Shown here one piece after another: positions 6,387 through 11,583 of a DNA stretch of 12,884 nt. A program made the position numbers and the translations under genes. Where the stretch lies: the NCBI GenBank assembly GCA_031553655.1, contig JAVBLG010000058.1, positions 1 through 12,884 of the forward strand, written 5' to 3'. How positions within the stretch are numbered: the stretch's first letter is position 1; every line of letters begins with the position of its first letter. This stretch comes from JAVBLG01 sp031553655. Lineage in GTDB: Bacteria; Desulfobacterota; Desulfovibrionia; Desulfovibrionales; Desulfovibrionaceae. The notes beneath the pieces are model-generated. The model had not been told where the DNA came from. It searched no databases and saw only the letters and a list, made by a program, of their open reading frames with translations.

Positions 6387-7285
6387 TTTCTTCCTCCAAG
6401 TTCCATCAGTTTCTCAAGCAATTCTCCAAAAGACAGCCCGATGGCGGCCGCCTCCTGGGGAATAAGGCTGGTTCTGGTCATTCCGGGGAGAGTGTTTGTT
6501 TCCAATATATAGGCATCGCCCGCTTCATTAACAATAAAGTCGGCCCGACTGTAACCCGAAAGACCCAAGACCCGGTGCGCGGCAAGGGCCATTTCCTGTA
6601 TACGCGCCGTGAGTTCCGGCGGCAGGGGGGCAGGGCATATTTCTGTTGCCGCGCCCTTTTCGTATTTACTTTTGTAATCGAAAAAAACTCCGGCCAGAGG
6701 CTTGATCAGAATAGGAGGCAGAGCTTCCTCGCCCAGTACTCCGCAGGTGACCTCGAAGCCGGAAATCATTTCCTCAACCAGCGCTTCGTCGCCCGCCGCG
6801 AAAACGGCATCCAGGGCCTGGTTCAGCTCCGCGCTGTTCTCCGCCCGAAAAAGGTTTAAACTGGAACCGCCGGTATTGCCCTTTACAAAAAGCGGATAAG
6901 CCAGGCCTGTTTTCATGTTTTCCGTCGTTTTTTGCGGCAGATGGATGAAATTTGGCGTAAGGAGCCCTATACGGCGGAAAATATGTTTGGCTGCGGCCTT
7001 GTTCAAGGCCAGGAAAGAACCGGCCGGGCCGGATCCCTGATAGGGGCATTTGATTGTGTCCAGCATGGCCTGCACCAGACCGTCCTCGCCCGGAGAGCCG
7101 TGCAGATTAATGAAGGCAAAGTCGTGCCGCACCGCAACTTCCAGAAGCTTGCCGAAACCTTCGGAAAGATCGAATCTAGTGACATTGTGCCCGCGCTTCG
7201 CAAGCGATTCGGCAATCACCTCGGCCCCGTTCAGCGATACCTGGCGCTCAGGGGACCAGCCTCCCGCGATCAAAAGAACATTCAT
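6383..7285 (-). CDS. ddl: D-alanine--D-alanine ligase
   Basis: This ATP-grasp enzyme makes the D-Ala-D-Ala dipeptide used for peptidoglycan precursors in the cytoplasm. The 300-residue length fits DdlB-type ligases. Visible family features are GGWSPERQVSLNG with Glu13 (equivalent to E. coli Glu15), LHGSPGEDG (61-69), PYQGSGPAGS (81-90), and VKGNTGGSS with Lys135 and Ser141. Further along are the DYKSKY segment with Tyr208, SRADF with Asp249, and LETNTLPGMT with Glu262 and Asn264. Tyr208 is the residue replaced by Phe in D-Ala-D-Lac ligases, so D-Ala is the expected second substrate. A GGAG site lies about 9 bases before the ATG. The start overlaps the upstream HD-protein gene by 38 bases and the stop overlaps the Sel1 gene. 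Confidence 0.95.
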   Translation of the reverse strand: MNVLLIAGGWSPERQVSLNGAEVIAESLAKRGHNVTRFDLSEGFGKLLEVAVRHDFAFINLHGSPGEDGLVQAMLDTIKCPYQGSGPAGSFLALNKAAAKHIFRRIGLLTPNFIHLPQKTTENMKTGLAYPLFVKGNTGGSSLNLFRAENSAELNQALDAVFAAGDEALVEEMISGFEVTCGVLGEEALPPILIKPLAGVFFDYKSKYEKGAATEICPAPLPPELTARIQEMALAAHRVLGLSGYSRADFIVNEAGDAYILETNTLPGMTRTSLIPQEAAAIGLSFGELLEKLMELGGRK

Positions 7286-7895
7286 TCAAGTTGACTCCTA
7301 TTTTTTCGGATAAGAGGCTTTCAATCAGCCGTCCCTGCTCATGTGAGGCCTTTATGCCCGCCCGCGACGCCTCGGAATGCCCGTAGCGCGTCAAAAGATC
7401 GGAAAAACGTTCGTTCAGAGGAACCGCAATATCGTGCCTGACACGTTTATCCGCATAGATAACAAAAAAAGGCAGGCTGCAAATATTATTTTCATTTACC
7501 TCCCAAGGCCAGCATACATGGTGCAAAATTCCCTGGGCTATGCCGTAGGCGCGCGTTTCGGCCACCACCCAGCAAGCTCCGAGCTGGGCGTGGCTGCCGC
7601 CATATTTTATGGTGTATGTTTTGGCCAGATCGTGCAAAAGCGCGCTGGCCCGAACATGAGGAACAGAAACATCCATCCCGGCCGATACGGCTTTTTCGGC
7701 TATGGATGTGGCGATATCCGCCACAAATCGGGAGTGCCGCTGAATATTGTCCAACATCGCATATTTCTTCCACAACGCCATACACTCGGCTTCATCCGGG
7801 GCAGGGTCGGGATCGGAGTGGGAAAACTGCAAATTTGGCAGGGCCGTAAGGGAATAAGGGCTGGTTTTGGGGGTATTTTTCATTGTTTTTTCCAT
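7248..7895 (-). CDS. HD-domain phosphohydrolase (YqeK/HDIG-like)
   Basis: The 215-residue protein has an HD-type metal site: H54 in QRHSRFVADIA, H88-D89 in ALLHDLAK, H102 in GGSHAQLGA, H125/H126 in GILHHV, and D149 in VIYADKR. This H...HD...H...H...D arrangement is typical of dinuclear HD phosphohydrolases and resembles YqeK (Ap4A hydrolase) in order and spacing. The natural substrate cannot be told from sequence. A roughly 45-residue lead rich in P, S and D is probably disordered. Its ATG overlaps the stop of the MocA-like gene (TAATG), with no clear ribosome binding site, implying reinitiation; a second ATG lies four codons in. The 3' end overlaps ddl by 38 bases. Confidence 0.85.
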   Translation of the reverse strand: MEKTMKNTPKTSPYSLTALPNLQFSHSDPDPAPDEAECMALWKKYAMLDNIQRHSRFVADIATSIAEKAVSAGMDVSVPHVRASALLHDLAKTYTIKYGGSHAQLGACWVVAETRAYGIAQGILHHVCWPWEVNENNICSLPFFVIYADKRVRHDIAVPLNERFSDLLTRYGHSEASRAGIKASHEQGRLIESLLSEKIGVNLNECSFDRGRLVP

Positions 7896-8515
7896 TATGG
7901 GCTTTTTTCAAGCCGCAACAGAGCATCATAATCCTCTGGAGTGTCAATGTCAAAGATGACGGATTGCTCATCAACCTCCAGATAATGCGCGGCGGCTCCC
8001 GGGCGCAGGAAAAGACCGCGCGCTCCGTTATCTCCGGAAAGGGCCATGACTTCGGCGAAAAATTCGCGAGGAATAATTACCGGATTGCCCCGTCGCTCAC
8101 CGAAACGCGGCGCGATCAGACAACCGGGATTGGCAAGCGCGGATGAGGCAAGGCGGGCTACAAGCTCTGCCGTAATCAGCGGCTGATCTCCAAGCAGCAC
8201 GCAGGCCCCGGCCACAGGCCGGTTTCCTTCGGTCAGCAAAAGCCCCTTAAGCCCGGCCTTGAGGGAAGCGCTTTGCTCCACCGGCTCAAAGGCGGCTCGA
8301 ACCATTATAATTGAGGGCTCCCCGGCCAAAAGCCCGGCCAGTTCCGGCGAAGAACCCGGCCCGATTACCGCCACTACCGGTTCAAGCCCTCCGTCCAGCG
8401 CGGCCCGCATGGCGCAATTTATCAGCGGACCGCCTCTGAAGGGCATGAGCAACTTGGGCTGTCCCATGCGCCTTGACGTCCCGGCTGCGAGTATGATTCC
8501 TCCAATGCGTTTCAT
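7895..8515 (-). CDS. MocA/MobA-like nucleotidyltransferase (molybdenum cofactor type)
   Basis: The 206-residue protein has the NTP_transferase fold of molybdopterin nucleotidyltransferases: LAAGTSRRMGQPKLL (9-23) for the nucleotide, LLGDQP with Asp110 for metal, RGNPVI (142-147), SGDNGARGL (160-168), and FDIDTPEDY at the end. The GDQP form and the RGNP motif fit MocA (CTP-dependent, making MCD for molybdenum hydroxylases such as aldehyde oxidoreductase) better than MobA (CDxP, GTP). That assignment is by family resemblance. The ATG has an AGGAG site about 10 bases upstream. It is the first gene of a four-gene overlapping set; its stop shares a base with the HD gene's start codon. Confidence 0.85.
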   Translation of the reverse strand: MKRIGGIILAAGTSRRMGQPKLLMPFRGGPLINCAMRAALDGGLEPVVAVIGPGSSPELAGLLAGEPSIIMVRAAFEPVEQSASLKAGLKGLLLTEGNRPVAGACVLLGDQPLITAELVARLASSALANPGCLIAPRFGERRGNPVIIPREFFAEVMALSGDNGARGLFLRPGAAAHYLEVDEQSVIFDIDTPEDYDALLRLEKSP

Positions 8516-8531
8516 AAAAGCAAATCTCCTG

Positions 8532-8574
8532 GAGCATTTTGCGAATGAAATGAGCGAAATGCTCTGACGGCGCG
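8532..8574. repeat. REP-like palindromic repeat, copy A
   Basis: GAGCATTTTGC (8532-8542) and GCGAAATGCTC (8554-8564) pair with one G-T wobble around an 11-base loop, followed by TGACGGCGCG. The unit matches 10167-10207 downstream of dctA at 31 of 41 positions without gaps; most differences are in the loop. It overlaps the leader of the MocA-like gene, about 17 bases before that gene's ATG. Confidence 0.6.
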
Positions 8575-8685
8575 TGCGTTGATAGGGCCGTAATCAGCAA
8601 AAAATACCTGACTTGAGAAAAATATACGGAAGTTCGAAAATTTACTCCAGCCCCAGCAAAAAACAAAGTGAAAAAAGTAACTATA

Positions 8686-8706
8686 GCGGCGCAATTCTTG
8701 CGCCGC
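8686..8706 (+). promoter_or_regulatory. Candidate sigma54 promoter (within a perfect hairpin) upstream of dctA
   Basis: Bases 8687-8701 read CGGCGC-N5-TTGC. Compared with the sigma54 consensus TGGCAC-N5-TTGC this matches 8 of 10 positions and has the invariant GG-N10-GC spacing (GG 8688-8689, GC 8700-8701). Sigma54 with DctB/DctD control of dctA is classic in rhizobia. The same bases also form a perfect 9-bp hairpin (8686-8694/8698-8706), so a purely structural origin is possible. The predicted start is about 8712. Confidence 0.4.
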
Positions 8707-8806
8707 GTCTATTGTTTTGCTATGAGATATATTAGATTTAAATAATTTTTGTCGGGCGATGTCCAAGTCAGGGAGCTCTTGGATAATGTGGTCAGCATCA
8801 CGCCGA

Positions 8807-8845
8807 GCAGGCAGAGGCAAAAACGGCATTTTTTCCCCTGCCTGC
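8807..8845 (+). promoter_or_regulatory. Leader hairpin upstream of dctA
   Basis: The arms 8807-8823 and 8829-8845 pair over 17 positions with two mismatches and a 5-base loop. The stem ends 15 bases before the AAGGAG site of dctA. A smaller hairpin (TCCAAG/CTTGGA) lies around 8762-8783. The leader may affect stability or translation; no known riboswitch is recognised. Confidence 0.4.
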
Positions 8846-8874
8846 CCGGAACAACACGTAAGGAGACGCGTTTG

Positions 8875-10164
8875 ATGAAAAAGAAACCCATTTGGAGTTC
8901 CCTGTATTTTCAAGTTATTACCGGCATAACCCTCGGCATTCTGCTGGGGCATTTTTATCCCACCTGGGGTGAAGCCATGAAGCCCCTTGGCGACGGCTTC
9001 ATCAAACTTATTAAGATGGTCATCGCCCCGATCATTTTCGGCACCATCGTTGTGGGCATAGCCCGCATGGGCGACATGAAAAAAGTCGGCCGAGTGGGCA
9101 TGAAGGCTCTTATTTACTTCGAAATTCTCACCACCGCCGCTCTTATTATCGGCCTGATCGTGGTGGAAGTGCTTCAGCCCGGCGCGGGCATGCATGTTGA
9201 CCCCAGCCAGCTCGATGCCTCTTCCGTGGCTGCTTTCGCTTCCAAGGCCAAAGCCCAGAGTACCACAGCCTTTTTAATGAACATCATCCCCAATACCGTG
9301 GTCAGCGCCTTTGCCCAAGGTGAAATTTTGCAAGTGCTGCTTTTCTCCTGTCTTTTCGGTTTTGCTATTGCTCAAATGGGCGAACACGGCAGAAACGTTA
9401 CCATTTTTATAGATGAAATGACTCACGGCTTTTTCGGCGTAATCAACATGATCATGCGCCTCGCCCCCATAGGCGCCTTTGGGGCCATGGGCTTCACCAT
9501 CGGCAAATATGGCGTGGCCAGCCTTAAAAACCTGGCCTTCCTCATGTGCTCGGTGTACGCTACCTGCATTTTATTTATTTTTCTCGTGCTTGGCTTGGTG
9601 TGCAAATATTATGGTGGGTTCAGTGTTTGGAAATTCATCAAATATATCAAAGAAGAATTTCTCATCGTGCTTGGCACGTCTTCTTCCGAATCGGCCCTGC
9701 CGCGCATGATGAGCAAGCTCGAACATGCCGGATGTTCCAAACCCGTTGTGGGCCTCGTTATTCCCACCGGCTACAGCTTCAACCTTGACGGAACCTGCAT
9801 CTACCTCACCATGGCTGCCATCTTCGTGGGCCAGGCCTGCGACATTCCTCTTACGTTGGGCCACAAACTGACCATTCTGGGCGTGCTGCTGCTCACTTCC
9901 AAGGGCGCGGCAGCGGTTACCGGCGGAGGATTCATCACCCTGGCGGCCACCTTTGAAAGTATCGATGCCCTGCCCGTGGCCGGTTTGGCTCTGCTGCTGG
10001 GCGTTGACCGCTTCATGTCCGAAGCCAGAGCGTTAACCAACCTCATAGGCAACGGTGTGGCCACAATTGTGGTATCCAAATGGGAGGGCGCTCTTGATGA
10101 GAAAAAATTGCAAGCGGCCTTGGATGGAAAAATATCATCAGAGGAAGCCGTACAACCGGTGTAA
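8875..10164 (+). CDS. dctA: C4-dicarboxylate transporter DctA (Na+ or H+ symporter)
   Basis: DctA is an inner-membrane symporter of the DAACS/glutamate-transporter family that takes up succinate, fumarate and malate. Sulfate reducers use these as carbon, donor or acceptor compounds. The start MKKKPIWSSLYF at 8875 has an AAGGAG site at about 8860-8865 and gives 429 residues, as in E. coli (428). The open frame back to 8749 would add an unrelated 42-residue lead. Family motifs are present: GTSSSES (267-273), PTGYSFNLDGT (297-307), TSKGAAAVTGGGF (341-353), GVDRFMSEARALTN (376-389) and WEGALD (403-408). Several hydrophobic membrane segments are visible. The gene is monocistronic, bracketed by REP-like hairpins, with a long structured leader. 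Confidence 0.95.
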   Translation: MKKKPIWSSLYFQVITGITLGILLGHFYPTWGEAMKPLGDGFIKLIKMVIAPIIFGTIVVGIARMGDMKKVGRVGMKALIYFEILTTAALIIGLIVVEVLQPGAGMHVDPSQLDASSVAAFASKAKAQSTTAFLMNIIPNTVVSAFAQGEILQVLLFSCLFGFAIAQMGEHGRNVTIFIDEMTHGFFGVINMIMRLAPIGAFGAMGFTIGKYGVASLKNLAFLMCSVYATCILFIFLVLGLVCKYYGGFSVWKFIKYIKEEFLIVLGTSSSESALPRMMSKLEHAGCSKPVVGLVIPTGYSFNLDGTCIYLTMAAIFVGQACDIPLTLGHKLTILGVLLLTSKGAAAVTGGGFITLAATFESIDALPVAGLALLLGVDRFMSEARALTNLIGNGVATIVVSKWEGALDEKKLQAALDGKISSEEAVQPV

Positions 10165-10165
10165 A

Positions 10166-10207
10166 GGCATTTTGCAAACTCAGTAAGCAAAATGCCCTGG
10201 CGGCCCG
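10166..10207. repeat. REP-like palindromic repeat, copy B, after dctA
   Basis: GGCATTTTGC (10166-10175) and GCAAAATGCC (10187-10196) form a perfect 10-bp hairpin with an 11-base loop, followed by CTGGCGGCCCG. This is the counterpart of copy A at 8532-8574. It starts 2 bases after the dctA stop and has no U-tract, so it may stabilise or weakly terminate the dctA transcript. Confidence 0.6.
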
Positions 10208-10215
10208 TATTTATG

Positions 10216-10262
10216 ATATGCCCGCCGCGTCGTGCGCATGCGCCAAAACGCGACGGGCATAT
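10216..10262. repeat. Long inverted repeat between dctA and the cytochrome gene
   Basis: The arms 10216-10230 and 10248-10262 pair over 15 positions with one mismatch. The loop contains the palindrome GCGCATGCGC. There is no T-tract, so it is either an atypical terminator or an operator. Its right end abuts the TTGACA box of the candidate cytochrome promoter. Confidence 0.6.
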
Positions 10263-10290
10263 TGACACAACCAGAATCCAAGGATAAAGG
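10262..10290 (+). promoter_or_regulatory. Candidate promoter of the cytochrome c3 gene
   Basis: A perfect -35 box TTGACA (10262-10267) is followed after 17 bases by TAAAGG (10285-10290), a weak -10 match. The predicted leader is about 30 bases. A weak -10 beside a strong -35 and an adjoining palindrome could mean activator control. Confidence 0.45.
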
Positions 10291-10328
10291 GTAACATATT
10301 TTCTTAACCGCTAAACGAGGGTTCCACG

Positions 10329-10724
10329 ATGAGAAAATTGATTTTGGGCGGGTTCGCCCTTCTGGCTCTGGCCCTGGCCATTCCGGCCATTGCCGCTGAT
10401 CAGCCTGCGGCTCCGGCGGACGGCATCAAAATGGACGCCGCCAAAAAAGGCGTAGTGTTCAACCACAGCACCCACAAAGAACAAAAATGCGGCGAATGCC
10501 ACCACCCCGTGGACGGCAAGGAAGATTACCGCAAGTGCGCCACTGCCGGCTGCCATGACAGCATGGACCGCAAAGACAAGAGCGCAAAGGGTTATTACCA
10601 CATAATCCATGACAAGGGCACCAAGTTCAGAACCTGCCTCGGCTGCCACCTTGAAGTCGCCCAGGCCAAGCCCGAACAGAAAAAAGAATTGACGGCGTGC
10701 AAAGGCTCCAAGTGCCATCCCTAA
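10329..10724 (+). CDS. Periplasmic tetraheme cytochrome c3 (class III, type I)
   Basis: Cytochrome c3 shuttles electrons in the periplasm between hydrogenases or formate dehydrogenases and transmembrane complexes of sulfate reducers. The 131-residue precursor has a signal peptide with cleavage after AIA at about residue 22. Four heme sites follow: C54-GE-C57-H58, C70-ATAG-C75-H76, C103-LG-C106-H107 and C124-KGSK-C129-H130. This is the CX2CH, CX4CH, CX2CH, CX4CH order of type I c3. Sixth ligands are expected at H46, H49, H59 and H94 by comparison with the Desulfovibrio protein. The motifs VVFNHSTHK and AGCHDSMD are nearly those of D. vulgaris. A GAGG ribosome binding site precedes the ATG. It is monocistronic with a strong downstream terminator, and is the clearest taxonomic marker in the window. 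Confidence 0.97.
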   Translation: MRKLILGGFALLALALAIPAIAADQPAAPADGIKMDAAKKGVVFNHSTHKEQKCGECHHPVDGKEDYRKCATAGCHDSMDRKDKSAKGYYHIIHDKGTKFRTCLGCHLEVAQAKPEQKKELTACKGSKCHP

Positions 10725-10725
10725 T

Positions 10726-10744
10726 CTGCTGACGAAGTCAGCAG
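10726..10744 (+). repeat. Hairpin just after the cytochrome stop codon
   Basis: CTGCTGAC (10726-10733) and GTCAGCAG (10737-10744) form a perfect 8-bp stem with a GAA loop, one base past the stop. No U-tract follows; it probably protects the 3' end or slows the polymerase. A second imperfect hairpin (GCTGCCC/GGGCGGC, about 10749-10773) comes next. Confidence 0.6.
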
Positions 10745-10836
10745 GCTGGCTGCCCATGCTTTAGTAGGGCGGCGAACGAAGGATCCCGAACCGCAGTTGA
10801 AAGGCGGTGCGGGGCAAATAAGCCAAAGGATAATGT

Positions 10837-10880
10837 CCGCCTCTTTTTTCTTTAGAGGGAAGAGGCGGTTTTTCTTTTTA
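10837..10880 (+). terminator. Strong intrinsic terminator of the cytochrome c3 gene
   Basis: CCGCCTCTT (10837-10845) pairs perfectly with AAGAGGCGG (10860-10868), followed by TTTTTCTTTTT. This leaves a 3' untranslated region of about 110 bases between the stop codon and the terminator. Confidence 0.9.
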
Positions 10881-11226
10881 CGAATAAAATGATTTTTATA
10901 AAATAATAACAAATTAATTTTACACATTTTTTTAAAAAAATAAAAAAAATCTTGCCTTCCCCCCCTTTTCAATTTTCAAGACAGCCTTATTTTACCCCTC
11001 GATTGGGGAATGCCGCTTTAACCGGCGGCAATCCGGCCCCAAGCTGTGCCGGAACGCCACTTATCTGGCGGTGAACTCCGGTGAATCAAAAGAGCACAGG
11101 CAACCAAGGCCTAACCCGGAAAAAGCGCCGAAGCCGCGCGCTGTCTCCGGCTCCGGGCCAAAAGTAAAGGGACCGGCCAGAATAGTGCCGGAAAAAAGTT
11201 AATCAAAAGTCTGGAGGATAGTCGTC
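10881..11226 (+). promoter_or_regulatory. groESL upstream region: AT-rich tract then structured leader
   Basis: No gene is seen in these roughly 345 bases. The first 70 bases are almost pure A/T and include TTTACA (10919-10924) and TAAAAA (10941-10946) with 16-base spacing, a weak promoter candidate with UP-like DNA. The rest is GC-rich with several small hairpins: TGCCGC/GCGGCA (11011-11030), CGCCA/TGGCG (about 11055-11070), and CCGGC/GCCGG (11173-11191). I find no CIRCE operator (TTAGCACTC-N9-GAGTGCTAA) and no good sigma32 site, so the heat-shock control of this operon is not explained. Confidence 0.4.
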
Positions 11227-11514
11227 ATGAACATGAAGCCCCTGAATGACCGCGTGCTGGTCAAACGCCTTGAGTCTGAAGAAAAAACCGCTGGTGGTCT
11301 CTACATTCCCGATACCGCCAAAGAAAAGCCTTCCAAGGGCGAAGTTGTCGCCGTGGGTCCGGGCAAAGTTGCCGACAACGGTCAGCGCGTGGCCATGGCT
11401 GTTAAAGCCGGGGACACCGTTCTTTTCAGCAAGTATGCCGGCACCGAAATCAAGCTTGACGGCATCGAGCATCTCGTAATGCGCGAAGATGACATTCTGG
11501 CTGTTCTTGATTAA
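11227..11514 (+). CDS. groES: Co-chaperonin GroES
   Basis: GroES caps the GroEL cylinder as a heptamer and encloses folding substrates. The 95-residue length is standard. MNMKPLNDRVLVKRL is the usual N-terminus. SEEKTAGGLYIPDTAKEKP forms the mobile loop with the hydrophobic L-Y-I GroEL-binding tripeptide, followed by GEVVAVGPGK and the C-terminal HLVMREDDILAVLD. The ATG at 11227 has a GGAGG site 9 bases upstream. An ATG two codons later is possible but less typical. It is the first gene of groESL, with 69 bases to groEL. Confidence 0.97.
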   Translation: MNMKPLNDRVLVKRLESEEKTAGGLYIPDTAKEKPSKGEVVAVGPGKVADNGQRVAMAVKAGDTVLFSKYAGTEIKLDGIEHLVMREDDILAVLD

Positions 11515-11583
11515 TTGAAATTTTCGGCCAAATTTTAAAGTAACCACCTTAGATACAAGTTTTTTTCTGGAGGAAAATTTACC

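Noticed and set aside
8749..8874. Longer DctA start at 8749
   Set aside because: The added 42 residues do not fit DctA and lie over leader hairpins; the start at 8875 gives the family length.
8512..9195. A 227-codon minus-strand frame over the dctA leader and 5' end
   Set aside because: It is a His/Phe-rich antisense shadow of dctA with no start signals.
10881..11226. A cobalamin-type riboswitch suggested by GGTGAACTCC near 11070
   Set aside because: The other conserved blocks of that riboswitch are missing and the downstream gene is groES.
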